NCBI RefSeq assembly: GCF_963675455.1
Contig: NZ_OY776217.1
Location: 901,001-965,000 of the forward strand
Direction of reading: 5' to 3'
DNA length: 64,000 nucleotides
Origin: Emcibacter sp.
GTDB taxonomy: Bacteria; Pseudomonadota; Alphaproteobacteria; Sphingomonadales; Emcibacteraceae
A program made the position numbers and the translations under genes. How positions within the stretch are numbered: the first letter of the stretch is position 1; the number at the start of each line of letters is the position of its first letter. Positions 16,194-24,351 of the stretch are shown in pieces. The notes beneath the pieces are model-generated. The model was not told where the DNA came from, made no database searches, and saw only the letters and a program-made list of their open reading frames with translations.

Positions 16194-17186
16194 CTAATTC
16201 GTTTCCTTCGTTCCCAGCACCTGACAGGCAAGACTGTCGATAAAATCCGGCTGACACTGCAATGCCGGCACCCTGACATAGTCCATAACCCCGGCCTTTT
16301 CGGCAAACTCGCGATATTCGATATCAAGTTCCACCAGAGTCTCCGAATGTTCGGAGACAAAGGCCACCGGCACAATGATCAGGTTTTTCCTGTCTTCACC
16401 GGCCCGATCGATTTCATTTTCGGTACTCGGGCCAATCCATTCAAGCGGGCCAACCCGGCTCTGATAGCAGGTGATATATTCAAGTCCGGTCTCGCCGAGT
16501 TTTTCGATGATGGCGGCACAGGTCTGTTCGACCTGCTTCTGATAGGGGTCGCCAGCTTCAATAACTTTTTTAGGCAGGCCGTGGGCGGAAAAAAGCAGTC
16601 GGTAATTTTCAGGATTCTGGATCCCGTTGAGTTTGTCCCGGATCAACGCCACATGAGCGGCAATGAATTTTTTATCAACCGGATAGTCCCGGATAATCTG
16701 CGTCGGAACTGAAAGACCGGCTTTTTGCGCCTTTTTATTCCAGTCAATCAGGGAGGAGCCGGTCGTGGTCACCGAATATTGTGGATAAAGCGGCAATAAA
16801 ACAATCCGGTCCGGCCCGAAGGCTTTGACTTTCTCCACAGTCTCGTCGGAAAAAGGATGCCAGTAGCGCATGGAAATAAAACAGGCATAGTCACTTTCAC
16901 CCGACTGATTGAGTTTATCCTGGAGAGCCCGGGCCTGGTCCTGGGTCTGTTCCAGTAATGGCGATTTATTACCGATTTCCCGGTAGATATTACGGGCAAA
17001 CGGGGCCCGGCGGGCGGAAATCAGTTTTGCCAGGAACCAGCGCAACGGATTGGGGACCGTGATAATAGCCGGATCATTAAACAGGTTAAACAGGAAGGGT
17101 TTGACAGCCTCAAGACTGTCCGGCCCGCCCAGGTTAAAAAGCACGACAGCAACTTTTTCTTTTTGTGACATTTCAGTTTCTGACAT
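16194..17186 (-). CDS. hemH: Ferrochelatase HemH
   Basis: Inserts Fe2+ into protoporphyrin IX, the final haem step. The 330 residues have the family features: AVVLFNLGGPDSLEAVKPFLFNLFNDPAI at the N-terminus, PQYSVTTTGSS, LLFSAHGLPKKVIEAGDPY with the metal-binding histidine, and VAFVSEHSETLVELDIEY with the conserved glutamates. The longest frame overlaps hemE by 14 nt; an alternative ATG at 17171 would start just after the hemE stop. It is coupled to hemJ downstream. Confidence 0.95.
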   Translation of the reverse strand: MSETEMSQKEKVAVVLFNLGGPDSLEAVKPFLFNLFNDPAIITVPNPLRWFLAKLISARRAPFARNIYREIGNKSPLLEQTQDQARALQDKLNQSGESDYACFISMRYWHPFSDETVEKVKAFGPDRIVLLPLYPQYSVTTTGSSLIDWNKKAQKAGLSVPTQIIRDYPVDKKFIAAHVALIRDKLNGIQNPENYRLLFSAHGLPKKVIEAGDPYQKQVEQTCAAIIEKLGETGLEYITCYQSRVGPLEWIGPSTENEIDRAGEDRKNLIIVPVAFVSEHSETLVELDIEYREFAEKAGVMDYVRVPALQCQPDFIDSLACQVLGTKETN

Positions 17187-18213
17187 AGTTCCTGACTAAA
17201 TCTGACACCACGGCCACATGTTCCGGCGGTGTCTGCGGTACAATTCCATGACCAAGGTTAAAGATAAAGGGTTTAGCGGAAAGAGTATCGAGAATATTTA
17301 AAACCGCCTTCTCTAGAGCCTTGCCGCCACTGACCAGAAGCAGCGGATCCAGATTGCCCTGGATAGGACAGAGAGACTGGATGTTGTCCCGGGCCCAGTC
17401 CGCAGGCATGGAGGTATCAATACTGACGGCCGTCACCCCGGTTTGCCGGATATATTCCGGATAACGCGGCCCTGCCCCGCGGGGAAAACCGATGATCGGT
17501 ATGTCCGGGAACCGGCTGCGGATATTCTCAATAATCTTTTTTGTCGGGGCCATACACCATTTACGAAATTCTTCCATGGGCAGATTACCGGCCCAGGTAT
17601 CAAATACCTGCAGGACCTCGGCCCCTTCTTCCACCTGTCTGATCAGATAGCGGGACGTGGCCTCCACCAGAAGGTCCATCAGGGCCTGGAAAGCCACTTC
17701 ATCTCCGTAGGCCCACAAACGGGCTGCTGCCTGGTCAGGGGAGCCCTTGCCACCCACCATGTAGCTGGCGACCGTCCACGGGGCCCCGGCAAATCCGATA
17801 AGCGCTGTATGGCCCGGAATTTCCCGTGAAAGCCTGGATACGGTTTCATAAACCGGCGCCAGTTTTTCATGCAGATTATCGAGAGAGAGTTTTTCAAGTT
17901 TTTCGACGGTGTCGACCGGTTCCAGAACCGGACCTTTTCCCTGCCTGAATTCGAGATGCTGACCCAGGGCATGAGGGATAACCAGAATATCTGAAAACAG
18001 AATGGCGGCATCCATGTCATAACGCCTGAGAGGCTGCAATGTGACTTCTACCGCAAAGTCCGGATTGTAACAAAGGTCCAGGAAAGATCCCGCTTCCTTC
18101 CTGATAGCCATATATTCGGGAAGGTAACGGCCGGCCTGGCGCATGAACCAGAAGGGAGGCCTGTCCGTTGGCAAGCCTTTGAGTGTTTGAATGAATCTCT
18201 TGTTTTCCGTCAT
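17173..18213 (-). CDS. hemE: Uroporphyrinogen decarboxylase HemE
   Basis: Decarboxylates the four acetate side chains of uroporphyrinogen III. From the chosen ATG it is 346 residues, with the family N-terminus RPPFWFMRQAGRYLPEY containing the substrate-binding Arg residues, FSDILVIPHALG with the catalytic Asp, and the C-terminal NLGHGIVPQTPPEHV. A GTG 24 nt upstream (18237) would give a slightly longer protein, but MTENKRFIQTLKG is the more typical start. hemE borders the predicted replication origin, an arrangement known from Caulobacter and Rickettsia, and is the first gene of hemE-hemH-hemJ. Confidence 0.95.
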   Translation of the reverse strand: MTENKRFIQTLKGLPTDRPPFWFMRQAGRYLPEYMAIRKEAGSFLDLCYNPDFAVEVTLQPLRRYDMDAAILFSDILVIPHALGQHLEFRQGKGPVLEPVDTVEKLEKLSLDNLHEKLAPVYETVSRLSREIPGHTALIGFAGAPWTVASYMVGGKGSPDQAAARLWAYGDEVAFQALMDLLVEATSRYLIRQVEEGAEVLQVFDTWAGNLPMEEFRKWCMAPTKKIIENIRSRFPDIPIIGFPRGAGPRYPEYIRQTGVTAVSIDTSMPADWARDNIQSLCPIQGNLDPLLLVSGGKALEKAVLNILDTLSAKPFIFNLGHGIVPQTPPEHVAVVSDLVRNYVRN

Positions 18214-18293
18214 AAATCTCGGCCTGAAGTTATACACTGAAAGAAATACTATATATATTTATATAAATAAAAGGATGTTGTTGTAGTGGATGC

Positions 18294-18326
18294 CTGTGGA
18301 TAACAGGGATTAATTTTTATCCACAG
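18294..18326. repeat. Inverted pair of DnaA boxes next to the AT-rich element
   Basis: Two perfect DnaA boxes face each other: 10-bp arms 18294-18303 (CTGTGGATAA) and 18317-18326 (TTATCCACAG) separated by 13 bp. The pair starts about 20 bp from the AT-rich stretch, a position where DnaA would load for unwinding. Confidence 0.8.
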
Positions 18327-18419
18327 TTTTACTGACATACCAGCCTGAAAAATAAAAAAACAGGAATTTCGCATCCTATCTGAATAACTTTGTGAAACCT
18401 AGTGAATCCGGCGGGAAAG

Positions 18420-18601
18420 AAAAATGTGGATTATGTGGATAAATCAGCTTTGACCGGGAAAGAAAAATTTATTGGTGATTCCCACAGAGTTTCCTTTTAT
18501 CTTATCCGCAGGGGGAGTTTTCGGGTATGGAAAATGAGTAATGTGTACAGAAATCGCTCTTTACAGAATAAGCCGGGGTTATCCACATAATCCACATTTT
18601 T
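18420..18601. repeat. 23-bp perfect inverted repeat of doubled DnaA boxes
   Basis: Arms at 18420-18442 and 18579-18601 are exact reverse complements. Each arm contains two head-to-tail 9-mers, one perfect (TTATCCACA) and one with a single change (TAATCCACA), directly abutting, plus a 5-bp A/T flank. The 136 bp between them contain a further one-mismatch box at 18502-18510. Confidence 0.85.
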
Positions 18602-18667
18602 GTCCTGGAAACCGACTTCTGTCTGAAAATCAAGTCTGGCTAAAAAAATCAAGTTCGGAAAATCATT

Positions 18668-19504
18668 ATGAAGAAAGTAACCTTCCATCTGGTCTCTGAT
18701 GCCACCGGCGATACCCTGGAACAGGTCGCCAAGGCTGCCCTGGCCCAGTTTCCCGATATTGAGCCGGTCAAGCATCACTGGCCGATGATCCGGACCACCC
18801 GTCATATGGAGCGCATCGTACCGGAGTTTAAGGAAAATCCCGGTCTGATCATGTTTACCCTGGTTAATCCGGAAATCGAGGAAGTCCTGGTGACGGCCTG
18901 CAAGGAAAATAACTGGCCCTATATTTCCGTGATGCAGGGGATTATCCGTGAACTTGGACTCCATCTTGGTGCGACAAGTATTGCCCGGCCGGGTCTACAG
19001 CATGAAATGAACGAGGCCTATTACGATCGCATCGATGCCATTCATTATACCCTTGCCCATGATGACGGCCAGCTGACCGAGGGCCTGAAGGAAGCCGATA
19101 TTATTCTGGTCGGCGTATCACGTACGTCCAAGACACCAACCTGCATATACCTGGCCAACCGCGGGATCAAGGCGGCCAATGTGCCCATCGTTCCCGGATG
19201 CCCAATCCCCCGCGAGCTGGAAGACAATAAAAACAAGTTTGTCGTTGGACTGGTCAACAGCGCAGACCGGCTGATCCAGATCCGCCGTAATCGACTTCTG
19301 TCCCTGAAACAGAATGAGGAAACGACCTATATTGACGAAGATGCGGTACGCGAGGAAGTCAAGATGGCGCGCCGGCTGTTTACCAAAAACGGCTGGCCGG
19401 TGATTGATGTGACCCGCCGGTCGATCGAGGAAACGGCTGTGGCAATCATTAATCTAAAGCAGAAATATGATGCCGATAAAAAAGACCAGAGCATCATAAA
19501 ATGA
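18668..19504 (+). CDS. ppsR: Pyruvate, phosphate dikinase regulatory protein (DUF299)
   Basis: Bifunctional ADP-dependent kinase and Pi-dependent pyrophosphorylase that switches PPDK or PEP synthase off and on by phosphorylating an active-site threonine. The 278 residues begin KKVTFHLVSDATGDTLEQVAKAALAQF (family start) and contain the P-loop-like GVSRTSKTPTCIYLANRG (about 150-167) and the C-terminal DVTRRSIEETAVAII. It is the first rightward gene after the predicted origin, as in many alphaproteobacteria, and overlaps maf by 4 nt. The regulated dikinase gene is not in the window. Confidence 0.93.
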   Translation: MKKVTFHLVSDATGDTLEQVAKAALAQFPDIEPVKHHWPMIRTTRHMERIVPEFKENPGLIMFTLVNPEIEEVLVTACKENNWPYISVMQGIIRELGLHLGATSIARPGLQHEMNEAYYDRIDAIHYTLAHDDGQLTEGLKEADIILVGVSRTSKTPTCIYLANRGIKAANVPIVPGCPIPRELEDNKNKFVVGLVNSADRLIQIRRNRLLSLKQNEETTYIDEDAVREEVKMARRLFTKNGWPVIDVTRRSIEETAVAIINLKQKYDADKKDQSIIK

Positions 19505-20094
19505 CAATGATCCTGGCGTCCAACAGCCGGTCCCGGCAGAAAATATTACACCATGCCGGTGTGCCCTTCCGGTCGGTTGGCGCGGATGTGGACGAGGAAA
19601 AAATCAAAAACACTCTTCTGAAAGAAGGATGTGATTTTCAGGAAATTGCCGAGCAGCTGGCATTGGCGAAAACTCTGGACGTTTCCCGGCAGTTTCCCGA
19701 TGATCTTGTCATTGGCGGCGATCAGCTGCTGGTTTGTGATGGCAGGCTTTTCAGCAAAGCGGAAAATATGGAGGAAGCCCGCGCAAATCTCCGTTTTATG
19801 AGAGGAAAAAGCCATACCCTGATTTGCAGTCTGGTGATGGCCCGGGGAGCTGCGGAAATCTGGCGGGCGACAACCCGTCCAACCCTGACCATGCGGGATT
19901 TTTCCGATAACTTTCTGGAAAGCTATCTGGAACAAGGCGGTGCGGAAATTTTAAGTTCTGTGGGCTGCTATTTTTATGAAGGCCTGGGTGCCCAGCTTTT
20001 TTCAGAAATCGAGGGAGATTATTTTTCAATTTTGGGCCTTCCTCTGGTACAACTGATGGAGAAGCTGCGGGAACAGGAATATCTTTTGTCATGA
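19501..20094 (+). CDS. maf: Maf-family nucleoside-triphosphate pyrophosphatase
   Basis: House-cleaning pyrophosphatase that hydrolyses non-canonical nucleotides. The 197-residue protein has the N-terminal ILASNSRSRQKILHHAG (the S-x-S-x-R motif), the VDEEKIK segment, and GGDQLLVCDGRLFSK with the catalytic acidic residue in GGDQ. Sequence variations such as ENMEEARANLRFMRGKSHTL place it in the Maf/YceF group; the preferred nucleotide cannot be read from the sequence. It is translationally coupled to ppsR (ATGA overlap) and to aroE (4-nt overlap). Confidence 0.9.
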   Translation: MTMILASNSRSRQKILHHAGVPFRSVGADVDEEKIKNTLLKEGCDFQEIAEQLALAKTLDVSRQFPDDLVIGGDQLLVCDGRLFSKAENMEEARANLRFMRGKSHTLICSLVMARGAAEIWRATTRPTLTMRDFSDNFLESYLEQGGAEILSSVGCYFYEGLGAQLFSEIEGDYFSILGLPLVQLMEKLREQEYLLS

Positions 20095-20939
20095 AATTAA
20101 CGGGAAAAGCGAAAACAGCAGGCGTGATGGGTTATCCGGTCGGACATTCCCTGTCACCCAGGCTGCATGGATACTGGCTTGATCTGTATAAGGTGGACGG
20201 CGCCTATGTTCCTTTCGAGGTGAAACCGGAAAACCTCGGGGACTGTCTCCGGGCCCTGCCGAAGCTGGGGATCCGGGGCTGTAACCTGACCGTGCCGCAC
20301 AAGGAGACAGCACTGGGATTTGTCGACGAGATTGAAGATCATGCCCGACGGATTGGCGCGATCAATACCATTGTGGTGGGGAATGACGGCAGACTGACAG
20401 GTCGCAATACAGATGGTCTCGGGTTTCTGGAAAATATCCTGGTTAATGCGGAAAACTGGCAGCCGTCAAAGGGCCCGGCGGTTATTATCGGCGCCGGTGG
20501 TGCCGCCCGGGCGCTGATTGTTGCCCTTCTGGAGGCAGGCGTTCCCGAAATCAGGCTTGTCAACCGGACCAGGGAACGGGCTGAAAATCTGGCGCAGGAA
20601 CTTTCCCCGCATCAGATCAGGGTCATCGACTGGAAAGACCGCAGCGACTGTCTGCAGGATATTACCCTGCTGGTCAATAGCACGACCCAGGGTATGAAGG
20701 GACAGCCGCCGCTTGATCTTGATCTGGGCAGGTTGCCGGAAACGGCTGTGGTCAATGACATTGTGTATAATCCCCTGATCACGCCCTTGTTGTCGGCGGC
20801 GCAGCAACGGGGAAATGAAATTGTTGATGGCCTCGGCATGCTTCTTTTTCAGGCGGTGCCGGGATTTGAGGCCTGGTTTGGCGTTCGTCCGGAAGTCACC
20901 GAAGAACTTCGGCAGCGGGTTCTTGCCGGTCTGGTTTGA
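20091..20939 (+). CDS. aroE: Shikimate dehydrogenase AroE
   Basis: NADPH-dependent reduction of 3-dehydroshikimate in aromatic amino-acid synthesis. The 282 residues include GYPVGHSLSPRLHGYW (substrate binding), NLTVPHKE with the catalytic Lys, RNTDGLGFLENI, the nucleotide-binding VIIGAGGAARALIVALL (about 126-142) with NRTRERAENL, and the C-terminal DGLGMLLFQAVPGFEAWFG. It belongs to the ppsR-maf-aroE-coaE run; aroB and aroK of the same pathway lie at 28.5-30.3 kb. Confidence 0.96.
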   Translation: MKLTGKAKTAGVMGYPVGHSLSPRLHGYWLDLYKVDGAYVPFEVKPENLGDCLRALPKLGIRGCNLTVPHKETALGFVDEIEDHARRIGAINTIVVGNDGRLTGRNTDGLGFLENILVNAENWQPSKGPAVIIGAGGAARALIVALLEAGVPEIRLVNRTRERAENLAQELSPHQIRVIDWKDRSDCLQDITLLVNSTTQGMKGQPPLDLDLGRLPETAVVNDIVYNPLITPLLSAAQQRGNEIVDGLGMLLFQAVPGFEAWFGVRPEVTEELRQRVLAGLV

Positions 20940-20969
20940 TGGTGGTGCTGGTCTGATGGCGGAACAGGG

Positions 20970-21587
20970 ATGAAGAAGGTAAAGAATAAAAATTCAGTCA
21001 TTCTTGTGGGGCTTACCGGGTCCATAGGAATGGGAAAATCAGAAACCGCCCATATGTTTCAGTCTCTTGGCATACCCGTTTTTGATTCCGATGCGGAAGT
21101 GCATCGCCTGATGGGGCCGGGCGGCAGGGCCGTACCACTGGTGGAAAAGGCCTTTCCCGGTGTGAGCGGTGAGACGGGTATTGATCGCAAGGAACTGGGC
21201 CGGCGGGTGTTTGGCGATGATGCGGCGTTGAAAAAGCTGGAGGCTATACTCCATCCCATGGTGGCGCGGGAACGGAATCTGTTTATCCGCCGCATGCGGC
21301 TGCAGGGACATCGGATTGTGGTGGTGGATGTGCCGCTGTTGTTCGAGACCGGTGGCGACCGTGCGGTGGATTATACGGTGGTGGTGTCGGCGCCGGCGTT
21401 GATCCAGAAAAGCCGGGTCATGGCGCGGCCGGGCATGACGGAACAAAGATTGCAGGCCATTCTGGAAAAGCAGATGCCGGACGTGGAAAAACGCCGCCGG
21501 GCCGATTTTGTGGTTCAGTCCGGGCTCGGCAAACGTCATGCCAGAGGCCAGGTCAGCCGGATCATCCGTATTTTGAGTAACCAGTGA
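20970..21587 (+). CDS. coaE: Dephospho-CoA kinase CoaE
   Basis: ATP-dependent last step of coenzyme A synthesis. The 205 residues contain the P-loop GLTGSIGMGKSETAHMF (about 14-30), FDSDAEVHRLM, HPMVARERNLF and VVVDVPLLFETGGD. Length is normal. It is separated from aroE by 30 nt, with an ATG at 20970 preceded by an AGGGATGAA; internal ATG alternatives would remove the P-loop strand. The order aroE-coaE-dnaQ is common in Alphaproteobacteria, but here an extra membrane-protein gene interrupts it. Confidence 0.95.
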   Translation: MKKVKNKNSVILVGLTGSIGMGKSETAHMFQSLGIPVFDSDAEVHRLMGPGGRAVPLVEKAFPGVSGETGIDRKELGRRVFGDDAALKKLEAILHPMVARERNLFIRRMRLQGHRIVVVDVPLLFETGGDRAVDYTVVVSAPALIQKSRVMARPGMTEQRLQAILEKQMPDVEKRRRADFVVQSGLGKRHARGQVSRIIRILSNQ

Positions 21588-21602
21588 CGAAGGGCGTAGC
21601 CA

Positions 21603-22286
21603 ATGTTTGTGGGGCACTACGGGGCAGGGCTGGCCCTGAAAAAATATAAACCCGGCATCAATCTGGGATGGTTGTTTCTGGCCGTGATGCTGCCTGATAT
21701 CCTGCTTGGTGTTTTCGTGCTGTTTGGAGTGGAAAAAATCACTGTCCCGGAAAATTACAGCGCCCTGCATTACCTGACGTTTGACTTTCCCTATTCACAT
21801 GGGTTGCTTGCTTCGCTGCTTTGGGCTTTGTTCGCGTTTCTCTTCGTTCGTTTGTTGAAAATTGGAAAAGCTGACAACAAAATGATCGCCTGGCTGATGG
21901 CCCTGGCGGTATTTTCCCATTTTCTACTGGATGTCCTCGTTCATATCCCGGAGATGCCGTTGCTTGGCAACAGCTCGGTTCATCTCGGCCTTGGCTTGTG
22001 GAAAAATCTTCCCTTATCGCTTGGGCTGGAGGTCCTGGTAGCGCTGGCGGGCCTGGGACTTTACCTCGCGGCTACACCGAAGCCGTCGGCCCGACAAAAA
22101 TTCGGTGTACCGGCTTTGGTGTTTTTGATGATATGTTTTACAGTCGGAGGACAGTTGTTTTCCCCGGCGCCGGAAAACACAGTGGGACCCGCGGTGAGCT
22201 GGATTATGTCGGGGGTTTTGATCGCCCTTGTGGCCGGTGTCCTGGATCGGAAAACCCTGAACCCAGGATCTGATAGGTTCAAATAA
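21603..22286 (+). CDS. Polytopic membrane protein, possibly YdjM/DUF457-like
   Basis: A 227-residue integral membrane protein of unknown function. It opens MFVGHYGAGLALKKYKPGINLGWLFLAVMLPDIL, with a His near the N-terminus and an Asp in the first hydrophobic helix, and later has YSHGLLASLLW and FSHFLLDVLVHIPEMPL. This H...PD...H...HxxxD pattern resembles the metal-dependent membrane hydrolase-like YdjM/DUF457 group. About seven hydrophobic segments are visible. It lies 15 nt after coaE and 9 nt before dnaQ, so is co-transcribed with housekeeping genes, although not usually part of that cluster. No function is claimed. Confidence 0.75.
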   Translation: MFVGHYGAGLALKKYKPGINLGWLFLAVMLPDILLGVFVLFGVEKITVPENYSALHYLTFDFPYSHGLLASLLWALFAFLFVRLLKIGKADNKMIAWLMALAVFSHFLLDVLVHIPEMPLLGNSSVHLGLGLWKNLPLSLGLEVLVALAGLGLYLAATPKPSARQKFGVPALVFLMICFTVGGQLFSPAPENTVGPAVSWIMSGVLIALVAGVLDRKTLNPGSDRFK

Positions 22287-22295
22287 GGAATAGAA

Positions 22296-22994
22296 ATGCT
22301 AGAGATCGTGTTCGATACGGAAACCACCGGGTTTGACCCTTTTAATGGCGACAGGCTGGTGGAAATCGGCTGTATAGAAGTCAGGGATTTCATTCCGACG
22401 GGCCGGGTTTTTCACAAGTATGTCAATCCGGAACGTGACATGCCGTCGTCTGCAGAAGCAATACACGGGCTGTCCGCAGACTTTCTGAAGGACCATCCGG
22501 TATTTTCTGAAATTGTAGAAGAGTTTATGAATTTTGTCGGTGATGCCCGTCTTGTCGCCCATAACGCCGAATTCGATATGAAATTCATTAACTGGGAAAT
22601 TGAAAACCTGGGATTTACCCCCTTTCCCATGAGCCGGGCCATAGATACCCTGGCCATCGCGCGCCGGAAATTCCCCGGATCCCCGAATACCCTGGATGCG
22701 CTCTGTAAAAGATTAAATGTCGACAACTCCGGCAGGATTAAACACGGCGCCCTTCTCGATGCGGAGTTGCTGGCCGAGGTTTATCTGGAACTGATGGGCG
22801 GCCGTCAGACCGGATTCTCCCTGTCGGCGGAAACCGCTGAAAAAGAGGTGGGGGCGCCGGTAAAAGCCGAAAGAAAATACCGGGAACCGCGTCTTCATCA
22901 CCCGACCGAAGAAGAACTTGCCCGGCACCGGGCTTTTCTGGAGCAGGTAAAAGAGCCCTTGTGGTTTGCCGGTGAAAATAAAGCGGCTGAATAA
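22296..22994 (+). CDS. dnaQ: DNA polymerase III epsilon subunit (DnaQ, 3'-5' exonuclease)
   Basis: Proofreading exonuclease of the replicative polymerase. The 232 residues carry the DEDDh set: VFDTETTGFDP (Exo I), LVAHNAEFDMKFINWE (Exo II), and KHGALLDAELLAEVYLELMGG (Exo III with His and Asp). The C-terminal tail after about residue 185 should hold the alpha-subunit binding peptide. It ends in a strong bidirectional terminator starting at the stop codon. It is the last gene of the rightward run from oriC. Confidence 0.95.
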   Translation: MLEIVFDTETTGFDPFNGDRLVEIGCIEVRDFIPTGRVFHKYVNPERDMPSSAEAIHGLSADFLKDHPVFSEIVEEFMNFVGDARLVAHNAEFDMKFINWEIENLGFTPFPMSRAIDTLAIARRKFPGSPNTLDALCKRLNVDNSGRIKHGALLDAELLAEVYLELMGGRQTGFSLSAETAEKEVGAPVKAERKYREPRLHHPTEEELARHRAFLEQVKEPLWFAGENKAAE

Positions 22995-23031
22995 ATACAA
23001 AAGGCCCTCCATCGGAGGGCCTTTTGTATTT
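22993..23031. terminator. Bidirectional terminator between dnaQ and secB
   Basis: An 18-bp perfect stem (22993-23010 with 23014-23031) with an ATC loop, G+C-rich at the tip and A/T-rich at both feet. It can therefore stop both the rightward dnaQ and the leftward secB transcripts. It overlaps the last two bases of the dnaQ stop codon. Confidence 0.9.
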
Positions 23032-23047
23032 GAAAAAATCAGGTCAA

Positions 23048-23569
23048 TCAGTTGACGGTGATGTCTTCCTGGGCACCAGCGGCCTGTACTTTGGCCTGCT
23101 GAACCTGCTGGGCATAAAGACCAGCGAAATCAATGGGCTCGAGCATCAGCGGCGGGAAACCGCCGTCGCGGGTTGCATCCGCAACAATGCGGCGGGCAAA
23201 CGGGAACAGCATGCGCGGTGCTTCGATCATCAGGAAAGGCTGCAGGGCTTCCGGCGGCACATTCTTGGCGCCGAAAAGTCCGGAATAAACCAGTTCCACA
23301 ACAAAAGCGGTATCTTCACCGGCCTTGGCGGTGCTGCTGATTTTCAGGTCAACTTCATAAACTTCCTCACCCAGCTGACGGGCATTGAGGTTTACATTGA
23401 TGTCCATGCTCGGTTTTTCATTGGCCAGCTTTTGAAGTGTCTGGGCCGGTGTCGGGTTTTCAAAGGAAAGATCCTTGATATACTGACCCAGAATTCCAAC
23501 CTGAATCCCTTCCGGAGCTGTATTTTCTGCGGCCTGTTCAACCGGCTTGTTTTCTGTTTCGTCTGACAT
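23048..23569 (-). CDS. secB: SecB export chaperone
   Basis: Tetrameric cytosolic chaperone that keeps preproteins unfolded and delivers them to SecA. The 173 residues contain IQVGILGQYIKDLSFENPTPAQ, the DINVNLNARQLGEEVYEVDLKISSTAK core, FVVELVYSGLF, and FPFARRIVADATRDGGFPPLMLEPIDFAGLYAQ (the SecA-interacting and helical end). A variable acidic N-terminus precedes the domain. secA is at 34.7-37.5 kb. Confidence 0.95.
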   Translation of the reverse strand: MSDETENKPVEQAAENTAPEGIQVGILGQYIKDLSFENPTPAQTLQKLANEKPSMDINVNLNARQLGEEVYEVDLKISSTAKAGEDTAFVVELVYSGLFGAKNVPPEALQPFLMIEAPRMLFPFARRIVADATRDGGFPPLMLEPIDFAGLYAQQVQQAKVQAAGAQEDITVN

Positions 23570-23682
23570 ATTTTGTTCCCAATAAATTTAGTCTTGGTAC
23601 CCCATTAAAGAAGTCTGGCTAACACGGATTGCCCATAAGTACAAGATGAACATGGCCGCAGGCTGTAAAAATTGCCGTTTTT

Positions 23683-24156
23683 TTACTCTTTACGATCAGG
23701 GTCATCATCCAGCATGGCCGGACTGTCATCCTCATGCCGATATTCTCCGTCAATGACGGTTGATCGGTCTGATCCTGGCCCCCGGCCGTGACCGTAATAA
23801 TGAACCTCGATATTTTTGACGATCTGCCGGCCGAGGAAATTACGGGCCGGCGTGATGGCCAGCAGCACGGCGATGCTGTCCGTGATAAATCCGGGCAGCA
23901 GGAAAAACAGGCCGGCGATCAGCAGGAAAAAGCCATGAAAGATTTCCTCGATCGGGCTTTCCCCGTTCTGCAGGTTGCGGTGCATCCGCTGCATGACCTC
24001 GAAACCCTGAAGGCGTATCAGATAGACTCCGAGCACGGCGGTAAGGATCGTCGCCAGAAAAGCGTTGAAACCGCCAATGGCGTCGCCGACCTCCAGAAAG
24101 ACGAGAAATTCAAGATAGGGTACGGCAAGAACAAGGATAAGGATAAGCAGGGGCAT
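23683..24156 (-). CDS. fxsA: FxsA family membrane protein
   Basis: Small cytoplasmic-membrane protein related to E. coli FxsA (suppressor of F exclusion of phage T7). The 157 residues have three or four hydrophobic segments: LLILILVLAVPYLEFLVFLEVG, FNAFLATILTAVLGVYLIRLQG, EIFHGFFLLIAGLFFLLPGFITDSIAVLLAI, then a charged cytosolic tail ending in DDDPDRKE. The physiological role is unknown. It is transcribed leftward away from the Tim44-like gene, ahead of secB with 113 nt between. Confidence 0.88.
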   Translation of the reverse strand: MPLLILILVLAVPYLEFLVFLEVGDAIGGFNAFLATILTAVLGVYLIRLQGFEVMQRMHRNLQNGESPIEEIFHGFFLLIAGLFFLLPGFITDSIAVLLAITPARNFLGRQIVKNIEVHYYGHGRGPGSDRSTVIDGEYRHEDDSPAMLDDDPDRKE

Positions 24157-24351
24157 GAAGCACTTCCGGTTGATAAAAACAGCGGCAAGCCGGATTTATC
24201 AGGTTAAAGATATTTTCGATCCTGTATTCAAATAATTTCAGGTTCGTCCTATATATAGAACAACATATATGCAATAATTTCCTTTCGCCAAGGGGCAGAA
24301 GGGACAATAGCTGACCTTTCCGGGTATATTGCAGCATTACAGAGAGAAAAT

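Larger units (their letters stand above)
18214..18667. other. Predicted chromosomal replication origin (oriC)
   Basis: A 454-bp gene-free region between divergent hemE and ppsR. It holds an AT-rich stretch (about 18241-18272, almost all A/T; candidate unwinding element) and four perfect DnaA boxes TTATCCACA: 18295-18303 (minus), 18317-18325 (plus), 18434-18442 (minus) and 18579-18587 (plus). There are also one-mismatch boxes at 18425-18433, 18502-18510 and 18588-18596, and GANTC methylation sites at 18404 and 18477. Flanking genes point away from it on both sides. hemE adjacency is established for origins in Caulobacter and Rickettsia. dnaA itself is not in the window. Confidence 0.87.

Noticed and set aside
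18402..18590. 62-residue ORF across the origin region
   Set aside because: It runs straight through the DnaA boxes and has no ribosome binding site; it is origin DNA by chance open.
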